Positions 9,647-19,220 of a DNA stretch of 64,000 bases are shown one piece after another. The notes below the pieces were generated by a model. It did not search any database, was not told the DNA's origin, and was given only the letters and a program-made list of their open reading frames with translations. Source of the DNA: Winogradskyella endarachnes (GTDB lineage: Bacteria; Bacteroidota; Bacteroidia; Flavobacteriales; Flavobacteriaceae). The stretch lies in contig NZ_WOWS01000002.1 in the NCBI RefSeq assembly GCF_009741275.1, positions 1-64,000 on the forward strand, given 5' to 3'. The position numbers were made by a program, and so were the translations under genes. The first letter of the stretch is position 1, and each line of letters starts with the position of its first letter.

Positions 9647-9735
9647 TCGTTTCTTATCTGAAAAATGTTCTAGTATTCCGCCTGTGTCAAGGTAAATTGT
9701 ATCTTTAAGACGTATTAATCCATTATTCCTCAATT

Positions 9736-10959
9736 ATGAAATTTACTTTACACTCGCTATGCGTTATTTTGTTCTGTGCGTATGGGCTGTATACTATTAC
9801 AGATCCTGTAAACCGAACCAAAGTTGATGCTCTTAATAAAAGTGGCTATGCTTTTGAAGTAGAAGTCTCTAAAATAAATTCAGATTACTCTGAGATTGCA
9901 AGTGCAATGTTTAGAAACAAACTAGTTATTGTATCCTCTAAAAAGATTGGTGGCTTAGGTTCTGGTAAAGATCCAAAGACTAAAGAACCATATACAGATT
10001 TGTTTTGCTTAGACGTAAAAGGAACCAATAGTTTTTCTCAACCATTTTTATTTAGTAGAATATTAAATACAAAAGCAAATGAAGGTCAGGTTTCTTTTTC
10101 ACCAGATGAGCACACTATTTATTACACAAGGAGCGAAAGAGGTAGTGAAGGTAATTATAAAATGTATAAGGCTAATTTAAAAAAGAATTCTCAAGGTAAA
10201 TGGATTAACGAAACTGAATTATCTATAAGTAGCGATGATTATTCAGTAGAAAATCCTCATGTTTCTGCCGATGGCAAATTCTTATTCTTTTCTTCAAACA
10301 TGAAAGATGGATATGGTGGGTATGATATATATATGGCTAGAATTAATAAAGATGGTACCATAGGCTCTTATGTTAATTTAGGTGATAAGGTAAATTCAGA
10401 AAAAAATGAAAAGTACCCATTTACTACAGATGATAATAAAGAGTTGTTCTTCTCATCTACGGGTCATGGTAGTTTAGGAGGTTATGATATTTTTATTTCT
10501 AACCGAAGAAATATTGTTTATAGTGAACCTAGAAATTTAGGAAGAGCAATTAATTCTACCAGAGACGATATAGCTTTTATGATTATTGATGGGCAAACAG
10601 GTGTTTTTTCATCAAATAAAAACAAAAGAACACATGCCTATAACATGTACCATGTACAAGCTGAAATGATTTATAAAAACTTAGAAGGTATTATTACTAC
10701 AGAAGATAATGAAAAGTTGCCAAATACAACTGTTGTTTTATTAGATGATGAAGGTAAAGAGTTAGAACGCCAAGTAACAAGTGATGATGCGTCTTATCAT
10801 TTTAAGTTAAAACCATACCATTATTATCAAATTGTTGCGGAAAAGGATGGGTATGTAAATTATAAGGAAGAGCTTGTACCTAATACTTATTCAGAGAAGT
10901 CTGTAGTAAAATTAGCTCAAAAAAAAGTTAAACTTAGTTATACAAAAACTAAGCGATAA
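9736..10959 (+). CDS. PD40 (TolB-like) beta-propeller exported protein
   Basis: The 407-residue protein starts with a hydrophobic signal-like segment (about 5-22). It then has several PD40/WD40-like propeller blades, seen as the repeated pattern QVSFSPDEHTIYYTRSE, HVSADGKFLFFSSNMKDGYG, FTTDDNKELFFSSTGHGS, each followed by GGYDIY/GGYDIF. The last 90 residues form a carboxypeptidase regulatory-like beta sandwich (NLEGIITTEDNEKLPNTTVV). This is the arrangement of the OmpA-family T9SS-associated proteins but without the OmpA domain. It is probably periplasmic; the partner is unknown. Confidence 0.8.
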   Translation: MKFTLHSLCVILFCAYGLYTITDPVNRTKVDALNKSGYAFEVEVSKINSDYSEIASAMFRNKLVIVSSKKIGGLGSGKDPKTKEPYTDLFCLDVKGTNSFSQPFLFSRILNTKANEGQVSFSPDEHTIYYTRSERGSEGNYKMYKANLKKNSQGKWINETELSISSDDYSVENPHVSADGKFLFFSSNMKDGYGGYDIYMARINKDGTIGSYVNLGDKVNSEKNEKYPFTTDDNKELFFSSTGHGSLGGYDIFISNRRNIVYSEPRNLGRAINSTRDDIAFMIIDGQTGVFSSNKNKRTHAYNMYHVQAEMIYKNLEGIITTEDNEKLPNTTVVLLDDEGKELERQVTSDDASYHFKLKPYHYYQIVAEKDGYVNYKEELVPNTYSEKSVVKLAQKKVKLSYTKTKR

Positions 10960-11141
10960 CAGTTTAACCCAAAAAAAGGTATTGAATTTGTTTTTAGCGA
11001 TAGTTACAATCCTTTTAACCAATATTAATAAGAATTAATAGTGCTATGGATTAATCCTTCTATTTTTGATAAAAATAATGTGCTATTAATTTTTACTTTA
11101 CAAAATATATTGCTAGCAAAATTAATTAATCCCTAAACATA

Positions 11142-11175
11142 AAAAGCCACAAATTCTATTGAAATTGTGGCTTTT
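11142..11175. terminator. Intrinsic terminator downstream of clpX
   Basis: An 11-bp stem AAAAGCCACAA (11142-11152) pairs with 11165-11175 across a 12-base loop. A/T tracts on both sides allow use from either strand, mainly for clpX on the minus strand, which ends 23 bases away. Confidence 0.8.
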
Positions 11176-11197
11176 AGTTATTAGTTTAAAAATCTTT

Positions 11198-12427
11198 TTA
11201 AGACACTGCTTTCAACTTTTTTAAAGTTGACTTGTTTAATCTGTCTTGAGCATATGATTTGGTGATACTAAGTTTTGTTTCGCCAGAACCAGGTAACTCA
11301 AACATTGCTTCTGTTAAGATTTCTTCGCAGAGTGATCTTAATCCTCTGGCACCAAGTTTATATTCAATTGCCTTTTCAACAATATATTCTAAGGCACCAT
11401 CTGTAATTGATAGAGTAACTTCATCCATTGCAAACAACTTTTTATATTGTTTAATAATGGCATTTTTAGGTTCCGTTAAAATAGCTCTAAGTGTTTTAGC
11501 ATCTAATGGGTCCATATGCGTTAAAACAGGTAAACGCCCTATAATTTCCGGGATTAATCCAAAATCTTTTAAGTCTCTAGGAATAATATATTGTAAAATA
11601 TTATCCTTATCTACACTCTCTGCATTGATAGAACTGTAACCAATAGCTTGCATATTAAGGCGTTTAGATATTACACGCTCAATACCATCAAATGCACCAC
11701 CAGCAATAAATAAAATATTTTCGGTATCTACTTCAATAAATTTTTGATCAGGATGTTTACGTCCTCCTTTTGGCGGTACATTAACAACAGTACCTTCTAA
11801 AAGTTTTAATAACGCTTGTTGTACACCTTCACCCGAGACATCTCTAGTAATTGATGGATTATCACTTTTGCGAGCAATTTTGTCTATTTCATCAATAAAG
11901 ACAATACCACGTTGTGCTTTTTCAAGATTGTAGTCAGCCGCTTGTAATAAACGTGTTAAAATACTCTCTACATCTTCACCAACATAACCGGCTTCTGTTA
12001 ATACAGTGGCATCTACAATGGCTAAGGGTACGTTTAGCATTTTAGCAATTGTTTTGGCCATTAAAGTTTTACCTGTACCGGTTTGCCCAACCATAATAAT
12101 ATTACTTTTTTGTATTTCAATATCATCATCAGTTGGTGCCTGTAACAAACGTTTATAGTGATTGTAAACTGCTACTGACATAATACGCTTGGTATATTCT
12201 TGTCCAATAATATAGTCGTCTAAAAAGCTTTTTATTTCTTTTGGCTTTCTTAACATTAATTCAGCACTTAAATCTGCATTTTCAGATTGTTTAGATTCTT
12301 CTATAACAATACCGTGCGCTTGTTCTATACAACGATCGCAAATGTGTGCGTCTAAACCTGCTATTAAGAGGTTAGTTTCTGGCTTTTTCCTACCACAAAA
12401 TGAACATTCTAATTCTTCCTTTGCCAT
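11198..12427 (-). CDS. clpX: ATP-dependent Clp protease ATP-binding subunit ClpX
   Basis: The 409-residue protein is an AAA+ unfoldase that feeds substrates to ClpP. A C4 zinc-finger dimerisation domain is at 8-36 (CSFCGRK and CDRC). The Walker A motif GQTGTGKT is at 114-121, Walker B is in [10 protein letters not shown], and the IGF-like/pore region and C-terminal ClpB_D2-like helical domain are present. Length fits the family. It lies 135 bases downstream of clpP; between them a 6-bp inverted repeat (12528-12533 with 12544-12549) could be a weak hairpin, so clpX may be transcribed both with clpP and from its own promoter. Confidence 0.98.
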   Translation of the reverse strand: MAKEELECSFCGRKKPETNLLIAGLDAHICDRCIEQAHGIVIEESKQSENADLSAELMLRKPKEIKSFLDDYIIGQEYTKRIMSVAVYNHYKRLLQAPTDDDIEIQKSNIIMVGQTGTGKTLMAKTIAKMLNVPLAIVDATVLTEAGYVGEDVESILTRLLQAADYNLEKAQRGIVFIDEIDKIARKSDNPSITRDVSGEGVQQALLKLLEGTVVNVPPKGGRKHPDQKFIEVDTENILFIAGGAFDGIERVISKRLNMQAIGYSSINAESVDKDNILQYIIPRDLKDFGLIPEIIGRLPVLTHMDPLDAKTLRAILTEPKNAIIKQYKKLFAMDEVTLSITDGALEYIVEKAIEYKLGARGLRSLCEEILTEAMFELPGSGETKLSITKSYAQDRLNKSTLKKLKAVS

Positions 12428-12562
12428 AATTTTAAATTGGTGTCATTTTCAATAATCTGAATATTTTAAATGTAGAAATGTTTAAACTTCACATTACAAA
12501 TATGACGGTATAAATAATTTAGTAAATCGACTACTGAAATTGTTAGTCGGTAATTAATAGAA

Positions 12563-13237
12563 TTACTTTCTTGTTAATACTTCATCAATCATTCCATACT
12601 CTAAAGCTTCTTGAGAACGCATCCAATAATCTCTATCAGAATCTTTCTCTACTTGCTCTATTGATTTGCCAGAATGTTTTGCAATAACAGCATATAATTC
12701 TTCTTTAACTCTTATAGTTTCTTTTAATGCAATTTGCATGTCACTTAACTGACCTTGTGTTCCGCTACTTACTTGATGAATCATTACACGAGAGTGCGTC
12801 AATGCAGAACGTTTACCTGCTGCACCAGCACACAATAAAACGGCTGCCATTGATGCTGCAATACCTGTACAAATTGTAGCAACATCTGGTTTTACAAACT
12901 GCATAGTGTCATAAATACCTAAGCCTGCATATACTGATCCTCCTGGAGAGTTAATGTAAATTTGGATATCTTTATTTGCGTCTGTACTTTGTAAAAATAA
13001 AAGTTGAGCTTGTATGATGTTAGCAACTTGATCGTTAACACCTGTTCCTAAAAAGATAATTCGATCCATCATTAGACGTGAAAACACATCAAAAACAGCA
13101 ATATTCATTTGACGCTCTTCTATAATATTTGGAGTCATATTAGAAGGATACATACTTTCTATTATTTTGCTGTAATAGTTACTGTTAATCCCTTGGTCTT
13201 TTATTGCAAATTTTTCAAATTCTTTTCCGTAATCCAT
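12563..13237 (-). CDS. clpP: ATP-dependent Clp protease proteolytic subunit ClpP
   Basis: The 224-residue protein is a tetradecameric serine protease subunit. The catalytic Ser129 is in GIAASMAA, His154 is in VMIHQ, and the Asp is in the DRDYWM region near 203. INSPGGSVYAG forms the substrate-side loop. The N-terminal extension of about 25 residues is normal for flavobacteria. It sits between tig and clpX, the widely conserved tig-clpP-clpX order, so it degrades proteins unfolded by ClpX. Confidence 0.98.
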   Translation of the reverse strand: MDYGKEFEKFAIKDQGINSNYYSKIIESMYPSNMTPNIIEERQMNIAVFDVFSRLMMDRIIFLGTGVNDQVANIIQAQLLFLQSTDANKDIQIYINSPGGSVYAGLGIYDTMQFVKPDVATICTGIAASMAAVLLCAGAAGKRSALTHSRVMIHQVSSGTQGQLSDMQIALKETIRVKEELYAVIAKHSGKSIEQVEKDSDRDYWMRSQEALEYGMIDEVLTRK

Positions 13238-13338
13238 ATAAATTTAAATTCTTTTAATTAATGTGTTGAATCTTATAAAACACTAATAATACGCTAATTA
13301 TTATTTTACTTTTTAATGAAAAAGCCAATTCATAAAAA

Positions 13339-13367
13339 AAAGCGCAAAACCAATAGTTCTACGCTTT
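13339..13367 (-). terminator. Predicted terminator of tig
   Basis: AAAGCG (13339-13344) pairs with CGCTTT (13362-13367), with a short inner AAC/GTT pairing. On the minus strand the hairpin is followed by a run of seven or more U residues. It lies 28 bases after the tig stop, so tig and clpP are probably separate units. Confidence 0.65.
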
Positions 13368-13394
13368 AAAGATACTAATTATTTTAAAGACTGC

Positions 13395-14717
13395 TTAACT
13401 ATAAAATTCTTTTACAAAATCATCGTAAGTAATGTCTTTGGTCTTAATATTTGCTTCAGTTTTATATAAGTTTAATAATTTCTGACTTACTAACTGCTCA
13501 GACATACGTTTTACTTCATCTTGATTAGATAATATACGTGCTGCAATATCTTCTAATTCTTTATCTGAAGGATTCATTTGACCAAATTGAGCCATTTGAC
13601 TTTTAATCATATCCATAGCATAGGATTTTAATTCTTCAAATTGTACCTGAAGATTATGGTCTGCAATTAACTTACCTTCAATAAGTTGGTAACGCATGCT
13701 TTTTTCAGACTTTTCGTATTCTTCTTTAGCTTGCTCTTCAGTCATTTCTTCTTCACCAGCTGTTTGCATCCATTTTTGTAAGAATGAAGCAGGTAAATCA
13801 AATTTTGTGTTTTCTATTAAACTTTCAGTAACGTCATTTAATAATTTTTGATCGCCTTGTTGTGCAAATTGCTTTTCAGAATCTTCTTTGATTTTTGCTT
13901 TTAATTCAGTTACAGAAGTCACTTTTCCTTCACCAAATAATTTATCAAATAATTCTTGATCTAAATCTGCTAATTCACGTTCGTTAATTTCAGTAATTGT
14001 AAAGTTTACTTCAATTTCTAATCCGTGAGCATCATTGTGAGGTACTTTTAAAGCATTCATTAAATCGTGCTCATTATTAAATAACCCTTTTGTCTTTAAT
14101 GTAATTACATCACCAACTTTTGCTCCAATAAATTTCTTAGGATTTGTTTTTCCTTTTAATTTATCTAAAGTAATCATTGTAGAGTTATCAATTTCTTTTT
14201 CTTCGTTAGTAAAAGTCCCTGTAATTTCAGAGTCTTTTGTTACTTCAGTTTGAGAAACGATTTTTCCGTATTGTTTTTGGATGTTTACAATTTGATCATC
14301 AATCATTTTGTCATCTGCAACAATGTTATAATGTGTAATAGCTTTTTTACTTTTTAATTCTACATCGAATTTTGGAGCAAGCCCTAATTCAAACTCAAAA
14401 GAAAATGCTTCAGCATCCCAATCTAAATCATCTTGTGCTTTTGGTAGAGGATTACCTAAAACGTCTAGTTTTTCTTCAACTAAATACTTACCAAGTGCAT
14501 CTTGTAGTAATTTGTTTACTTCATCTACTAATACAGCTTTACCATATTGCTTTTTTACCATTCCCATTGGTACATGACCTTTTCTAAAACCAGGAATGTT
14601 TGCAGACTTACGGTAATCTACTAATATTTTCTCTACTTTATCGCTGTAATCTTCCTTTGCGATATCAACGGTTACAACTGCATTTAATGCATCGATGTTT
14701 TCTCTTGTAATGTTCAT
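13395..14717 (-). CDS. tig: Trigger factor (ribosome-associated chaperone)
   Basis: The frame extends to 14765, but homology and a promoter at 14743-14773 place the start at Met 14715-14717 (MNITRENIDALNAVV), giving 440 residues. The N-terminal ribosome-binding domain contains PGFRKGHVPMGMV, close to the GFRxGxxP signature. The middle PPIase-like region is diverged, as is usual in Bacteroidota, and the C-terminal part is a long helical chaperone domain. It assists folding of nascent chains at the ribosome exit. It lies upstream of clpP and clpX in the same orientation. Confidence 0.95.
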   Translation of the reverse strand: MNITRENIDALNAVVTVDIAKEDYSDKVEKILVDYRKSANIPGFRKGHVPMGMVKKQYGKAVLVDEVNKLLQDALGKYLVEEKLDVLGNPLPKAQDDLDWDAEAFSFEFELGLAPKFDVELKSKKAITHYNIVADDKMIDDQIVNIQKQYGKIVSQTEVTKDSEITGTFTNEEKEIDNSTMITLDKLKGKTNPKKFIGAKVGDVITLKTKGLFNNEHDLMNALKVPHNDAHGLEIEVNFTITEINERELADLDQELFDKLFGEGKVTSVTELKAKIKEDSEKQFAQQGDQKLLNDVTESLIENTKFDLPASFLQKWMQTAGEEEMTEEQAKEEYEKSEKSMRYQLIEGKLIADHNLQVQFEELKSYAMDMIKSQMAQFGQMNPSDKELEDIAARILSNQDEVKRMSEQLVSQKLLNLYKTEANIKTKDITYDDFVKEFYS

Positions 14718-14742
14718 TTTTATTGAAACTAAAATTGGGCTG

Positions 14743-14773
14743 CAAAAATACAATATTTTTTGCAACCCAACAA
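14743..14773 (-). promoter_or_regulatory. Predicted tig promoter
   Basis: On the minus strand TATTTTTG (14743-14750) matches TAnnTTTG exactly. TTG triplets lie 17 bases (14768-14770) and 20 bases (14771-14773) further upstream. The predicted transcript starts about 20 bases before the chosen tig start codon. Confidence 0.65.
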
Positions 14774-14797
14774 CAGTTTTAAGCGTTTGTATATCAG

Positions 14798-15145
14798 CTA
14801 CTTTTTATCATCTTTTAAAAACGATTGTAGCAGCCATTGCAATATAGATAGTAGGATGCTAAATAAAACAGCGGTCCAAAAATTAGCAACATTAAATCCG
14901 TCTACTAATTTATCTGCCAATAAAATTATAATAGCATTAATAACCAGTAAAAATAGACCTAAAGTAATTATGGTAATTGGAAATGTTAAAATGACCAAAA
15001 TAGGCTTAACTAACAAATTTAAAATTGATAATACAATGGCTACAATTATTGCGCCTACATAGCCATCTACGGTTACACCAGTTAAAACATGTGCTAAAAC
15101 AAAAACGGCTAATGCGTTTAATAATAGTCTAATGAGTAAATTCAT
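14798..15145 (-). CDS. Phage-holin-family (PF04020-type) small membrane protein
   Basis: The 115-residue protein is almost entirely hydrophobic, with four probable membrane segments (about 3-20, 28-47, 52-75, 88-108) and a short Lys/Asp-rich tail. It fits the Phage_holin_4 superfamily II type found in most Bacteroidota chromosomes. Despite the name there is no phage context here. Neighbours are tig and an alpha/beta hydrolase. Its function is unknown. Confidence 0.8.
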   Translation of the reverse strand: MNLLIRLLLNALAVFVLAHVLTGVTVDGYVGAIIVAIVLSILNLLVKPILVILTFPITIITLGLFLLVINAIIILLADKLVDGFNVANFWTAVLFSILLSILQWLLQSFLKDDKK

Positions 15146-15162
15146 AATAATATGATTTATTC

Positions 15163-15927
15163 CTAAGATACAAAATTAATTACTGCATCATAAAAATCTT
15201 TAGGATTTTCTGCATGCAACCAATGGCCAGCATTAGATATAGTAATAATTTTTGAGTTAGGAAAATGACGATGAATAAGAGCTTCATCTGCTTCTGCAAT
15301 ATATTCGGAGCGGTCACCTCTTAGAAATAAAGTGTCTTTTTCAAAAATAGCATGTATAGGCAATGCTTCTCCAACTTCTGCGACGTTCTCTTTTAAAACT
15401 TTGAGATTAATGCGTAAGCCTAATTGGCCTTTTTCTACCCAATATAAATTTTTAAGTAAAAACATGCGTGTACCAATGTCATTAACATAGTTGCTTAATA
15501 CGTTATCTGCTTCTCCTCGTTTTTTTATTTTAGAGAAATCTAATTTGCTTAAACCTTCTAAAATGGCATCGTGATGAACAGGGTAATAGCGTGGTGAAAT
15601 ATCAGCAACTATTAACTTATTGACTAATTCGGGATATTTTGAAGCAAAAAGCATTGCGGTTTTTCCACCCATGGAATGACCTAATAATATAATATCTTTT
15701 AAATTATTAGAGTCGCAGTAGGCTTTTAAATCGTCTGCCATTAAATGGTAATCAAATGCATCAGAATGAAAACTACGACCATGATTTCTTTGGTCTACAA
15801 GGTGAATTTCAAAATTAGATTCAGAAAATTGTTTGGCTAAAGTTTTCCAATTGTCTCCCATGCCTAAAAATCCATGTAGAATAATAAATGGTTTGCCTTC
15901 GCCTATAATGTTTGCGTGTAATGTCAT
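15163..15927 (-). CDS. Alpha/beta-fold hydrolase (YbfF-like esterase)
   Basis: The 254-residue protein lacks a signal peptide, so it is cytoplasmic. It shows the alpha/beta hydrolase pattern: oxyanion HGFLGMGDNW near residue 18, DQRNHGRS, the nucleophile elbow GHSMGG (Ser near residue 83), an acid in FLRGDRSEYI, and the catalytic His in NAGHWLHAE near the C terminus. It is closest in style to the YbfF short-chain acyl esterases. It is followed in the same direction by the small membrane protein after 17 bases. The natural substrate is not known. Confidence 0.9.
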   Translation of the reverse strand: MTLHANIIGEGKPFIILHGFLGMGDNWKTLAKQFSESNFEIHLVDQRNHGRSFHSDAFDYHLMADDLKAYCDSNNLKDIILLGHSMGGKTAMLFASKYPELVNKLIVADISPRYYPVHHDAILEGLSKLDFSKIKKRGEADNVLSNYVNDIGTRMFLLKNLYWVEKGQLGLRINLKVLKENVAEVGEALPIHAIFEKDTLFLRGDRSEYIAEADEALIHRHFPNSKIITISNAGHWLHAENPKDFYDAVINFVS

Positions 15928-15994
15928 GTTTTTTAATGTAGTTTCAAAGTTTCAAAATGATAATATAGTCATAGAATTTTTGCAACGCTTTAAG

Positions 15995-16708
15995 CTATTT
16001 TAGCCGATCTAAATACATGGCAATAACATTTTCAACCCCTAAATATAGACTCTCGGCAATTAAAGCATGGCCAATAGAAACTTCTAATAAACCAGTGATA
16101 TTTTCTTTAAAGAATTTAATATTTTCTAAAGATAAATCATGGCCAGCATTAATGCCTAACTGCATTGTGTTTGCTAAGCCAGCACATTCCATATAAGGGT
16201 TAATGGCATCTTTGTTACCTAATCTATATTGATGTGCATAGGCTTCAGTGTAAAGCTCAATTCTATCAGTACCTGTTGCTTTGGCACCTTCAATTTGGTG
16301 TAAGTCTGGATCTACAAAAATAGAGGTTCTAATTCCGTTATTTTTAAACTCTTTAATCACATCTATTAAAAAATCTTTATGTTTTAAAGTGTCCCAACCA
16401 GCATTAGAAGTAATAGCATCTACTGCATCTGGCACCAATGTAACTTGTGTTGGTTTAATTTTTAATACCATATCCACAAATTTTGGGATTGGATTACCTT
16501 CAATGTTATATTCTGTGTATACTTCGGTTTTTAAGTCGTATGCGTCTTGGTAACGAATATGTCTTTCGTCTGGTCTAGGGTGTATGGTTACACCTTCGGC
16601 ACCAAAACGCTGCACATCTTTAGCAAACTGAACAACATTAGGTACATCACCACCTCGACTATTTCTTAACGTTGCAATTTTATTTATATTAACACTTAAT
16701 TTAGTCAT
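15995..16708 (-). CDS. pdxJ: Pyridoxine 5'-phosphate synthase PdxJ
   Basis: The frame opens at a TTG at 16736-16738, but the ATG at 16706-16708 (MTKLSVNINKIATLRNSRGG) is the expected start, giving 237 residues, the usual PdxJ length. Family motifs include the early NIDHxATLRxARG-like region, GITIHxRPDxRHI (GVTIHPRPDERHI), VTLVPD, SLFxDP-like SIFVDPD, ELYTE and NAGHDLS. It condenses 1-deoxyxylulose 5-phosphate with 3-amino-2-oxopropyl phosphate in vitamin B6 synthesis. It is divergent from the CBS gene. Confidence 0.97.
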   Translation of the reverse strand: MTKLSVNINKIATLRNSRGGDVPNVVQFAKDVQRFGAEGVTIHPRPDERHIRYQDAYDLKTEVYTEYNIEGNPIPKFVDMVLKIKPTQVTLVPDAVDAITSNAGWDTLKHKDFLIDVIKEFKNNGIRTSIFVDPDLHQIEGAKATGTDRIELYTEAYAHQYRLGNKDAINPYMECAGLANTMQLGINAGHDLSLENIKFFKENITGLLEVSIGHALIAESLYLGVENVIAMYLDRLK

Positions 16709-16798
16709 TATAATAGATTTTGAAATACAAAAATACAAAGTAGATAGTGCACTTTGTGGTTATTTTTAATTAATTTGCATTATAATTAATATTGAATA

Positions 16799-17455
16799 AT
16801 GGAGCTTCAAAATTTTGTAATTAACGATGTAAAACCGCTTAGTTTAACGGATAAAATTAGCGATTTAAAATTGTTATTTAATCAGTTAACGTATTCTCAC
16901 ATACCTGTTTTAAATGACAATATTTATTTGGGTTGTATATCTGAAACTGATACGCATTGTTTTGACAGTAGTATTACCATTAGTGACTGTAATTATGCAA
17001 TAGAGGGATTTTACGTTAGGACAACAACAAATTGGTTAGATGTTTTAGAAGCATTTGCTCAAAATGACTCTAACATTATGCCGGTGTTAGATCAACATAA
17101 TAAATATCTAGGGTATTATGAGCTTAATGATATTATTCACTTATTTAACGAGACGCCATTTTTTGCAGAACCAGGCGGTATTTTAATAGTAGAAAAAGGA
17201 ATTAATGATTATTCTTTTAGTGAAATAAGTCAGATTGTAGAGTCTAATGATGCTAAACTTTTAGGTGCATTTATCTCTAAAATGGATGGCGATTTAGTGA
17301 AAATTACAATTAAAATAGGTAATACTAGTTTAAATGAAGTAATTCAAACCTTTAGACGTTATAGTTATAATATTGTTTCTGGCCATGAAGACGATTCTTA
17401 CCTCGAAAGTTTAAAAGATCGGTCTCAGTATTTAGATAAATACCTTAACATGTAA
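16799..17455 (+). CDS. CBS-domain protein
   Basis: The 218-residue soluble protein has two CBS motifs in the first 130 residues (SHIPVLNDNIYLG and NIMPVLDQHNKYLGYY), forming one Bateman module that usually binds adenine nucleotides. An ACT-like half follows (about 140-205). This AcuB-like layout is standard in flavobacteria, where the gene is found directly ahead of nadK, as here (85 bases). It may regulate NAD(P) or general energy metabolism by nucleotide binding, but that is inference from context. Confidence 0.85.
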   Translation: MELQNFVINDVKPLSLTDKISDLKLLFNQLTYSHIPVLNDNIYLGCISETDTHCFDSSITISDCNYAIEGFYVRTTTNWLDVLEAFAQNDSNIMPVLDQHNKYLGYYELNDIIHLFNETPFFAEPGGILIVEKGINDYSFSEISQIVESNDAKLLGAFISKMDGDLVKITIKIGNTSLNEVIQTFRRYSYNIVSGHEDDSYLESLKDRSQYLDKYLNM

Positions 17456-17540
17456 TATTTTGTGCGGCTAAAAAAGTAAAAAAGAAGATTATTAGTCCAT
17501 AATAAAAGGTCGTTGTTAATAAGTAAGAGAGTAGAAAGAA

Positions 17541-18419
17541 ATGAAAGTAGCAATTTATGGTCAGAATTACATAAAGGAAACCACGCAGAAAGCTGTGGAA
17601 CAACTTTTAGATGTGTTATTAAGAAAAGAAGCTCATATTTTTTTTGAAAGTGAATTTATTAAAACGCAAAACTCTGCAATTCAAAACAGTTCCGCGGTTA
17701 GAAAATTTAAAGAGCTAGATGAGTCGTTTGATTTACTCATAAGTGTTGGAGGTGATGGTACCATATTACGAGCAGTAACCTATGTTAGAGATTTAGGAAT
17801 TCCTATAGTTGGCATTAATACTGGTCGTTTAGGTTTTTTAGCAACAATACAGATTAATGAAATTGAAAACGCACTTACAGAAATTTTTAAAGGCGAATAT
17901 AAAATATCAGAGCGTTCTTTATTAAGTGTTTCTACAGATCCAGAACATAAGGACATTCTTAAAACTAATTTTGCCTTAAATGAAATAGCCATCAGTAGAA
18001 AAAACACAACCTCTATGATAACGGTAGATACGCACCTTAATGATAAGTATTTAACGTCTTATTGGGCAGATGGACTTATTTTGTCTTCTCCCACTGGATC
18101 AACAGGTTATTCTTTAAGTTGTGGAGGTCCTGTAATTGCGCCAGATGCAAAAAGTTTTGCAATAACACCAATTGCACCTCATAATCTAAGTGCACGCCCA
18201 TTAATAATCCCAGATAGTACAATCATTAAATTAAAAGTAAACGGCAGAGAAGACCAATTTTTAATGTCTTTAGACTCTAGAATTGTTACACTTTCTAATT
18301 CAACAATAGTAACCATAAAAAAAGCAGATTTTGTTGTAAAGATGGTAGAGTTATTAGATGAATCTTTTTTAGAAACACTTCGCAAAAAATTACTTTGGGG
18401 AGAAGATAGACGTAACTAA
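17541..18419 (+). CDS. nadK: NAD kinase
   Basis: The 292-residue enzyme phosphorylates NAD to NADP. GGDGT at 70-74 is the catalytic/ATP motif. GINTGRLGFL, the NE motif in FALNEIAI, and the Gly-rich DGLILSSPTGSTGYSLS loop (about 178-194) complete the fold. Start ATG 17541 fits the family N terminus. It is in the same direction as the CBS gene and the following DUF6089 gene, but the latter has its own promoter. Confidence 0.97.
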   Translation: MKVAIYGQNYIKETTQKAVEQLLDVLLRKEAHIFFESEFIKTQNSAIQNSSAVRKFKELDESFDLLISVGGDGTILRAVTYVRDLGIPIVGINTGRLGFLATIQINEIENALTEIFKGEYKISERSLLSVSTDPEHKDILKTNFALNEIAISRKNTTSMITVDTHLNDKYLTSYWADGLILSSPTGSTGYSLSCGGPVIAPDAKSFAITPIAPHNLSARPLIIPDSTIIKLKVNGREDQFLMSLDSRIVTLSNSTIVTIKKADFVVKMVELLDESFLETLRKKLLWGEDRRN

Positions 18420-18481
18420 TCAATAAATTTTACAATAATTACCTATAAAAACAGTTAATCTGTAAGACATTTTGTTTCAAA

Positions 18482-18512
18482 TTGTTCCACAAAATCTTAA
18501 TTGTTATATTTG
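18482..18512 (+). promoter_or_regulatory. Predicted promoter of DUF6089-uppS-bamA
   Basis: TTG at 18482-18484, 20 bases, then TATATTTG at 18505-18512, an exact match to TAnnTTTG. It would give a very short leader ahead of the ATG at 18530, and it lies inside the longer open frame, ruling out the upstream start. Confidence 0.65.
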
Positions 18513-18529
18513 CAAACTTTGGAAAATTT

Positions 18530-19219
18530 ATGAAGTATTTTTTTCTATTTTTATTAGGTACGTTTATCATTAATATTACGAGCGCTCAAATTTATGAGGT
18601 TGGTATTTTTGCTGGTGGTAGTAATTTTATTGGAGACGTTGGTTCTAGTAAGTATATTTCGCCAAATCAGTCTGCTTTTGGAGTCTTAGCGAAATGGAAT
18701 AGGAGTCCAAGACACTCTTTTAGAATGTCAGTGATTTTTACCGATTTAGAAGGATTAGATAGTAAATCTGATGATGCCAGAAGAGTAGAACGCGATTACA
18801 AATTTAACACAAGTATTGTAGAAATATCTGCTGGAATGGAATTTACCTTTTTAGATTTCGATTTGCATACAGTGGGTATGAAAGGAACACCGTATTTATA
18901 TTCTGGTATTACGGCAGCGCATCATGATAATTTTTATTTTTTAGATTCAGGTCAGTTAATTTCAGAAGATACAACCAGTTGGGCTTTTGGTATTCCTATG
19001 GCATTAGGTTACAAAACCAATATTTCTAATCACCTTATATTAGCGGCAGAAATTGGTGCACGTTATACCTTTTCCGATGAATTAGACGGTAGTGTGCCAG
19101 ATGCAGATTTTAGAGAACAATATAGTTTTGGTAATACAAATAATAATGATTGGTATATGTTTACTGGATTTACGTTAACTTACACCTTTGGTCGTAGACC
19201 TTGCTATTGTAATTTTTAA
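18530..19219 (+). CDS. DUF6089 family outer-membrane beta-barrel protein
   Basis: The open frame begins at 18482, but the signal peptide begins at ATG 18530 (MKYFFLFLLGTF, cleaved after NITSAQ) and a promoter overlaps the upstream part, so 229 residues are expected. The mature protein has alternating hydrophobic strands ending in an aromatic C-terminal strand (TGFTLTYTFGRRPC), typical of an outer-membrane barrel. Flavobacteria commonly carry this family just before uppS and bamA, as here: the uppS ATG begins 1 base after its stop. A role in envelope assembly or T9SS is plausible from context only. Confidence 0.8.
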   Translation: MKYFFLFLLGTFIINITSAQIYEVGIFAGGSNFIGDVGSSKYISPNQSAFGVLAKWNRSPRHSFRMSVIFTDLEGLDSKSDDARRVERDYKFNTSIVEISAGMEFTFLDFDLHTVGMKGTPYLYSGITAAHHDNFYFLDSGQLISEDTTSWAFGIPMALGYKTNISNHLILAAEIGARYTFSDELDGSVPDADFREQYSFGNTNNNDWYMFTGFTLTYTFGRRPCYCNF

Positions 19220-19220
19220 A

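Noticed and set aside
12528..12549. Terminator between clpP and clpX
   Set aside because: The stem is only 6 bp with a 10-base loop and no U-run, so it is mentioned only as a weak hairpin in the clpX entry.
14798..15145. Possible prophage remnant because of a holin-like gene
   Set aside because: The protein belongs to a chromosomal membrane-protein family that carries the holin name. No lysin, terminase, integrase or att repeats lie nearby.
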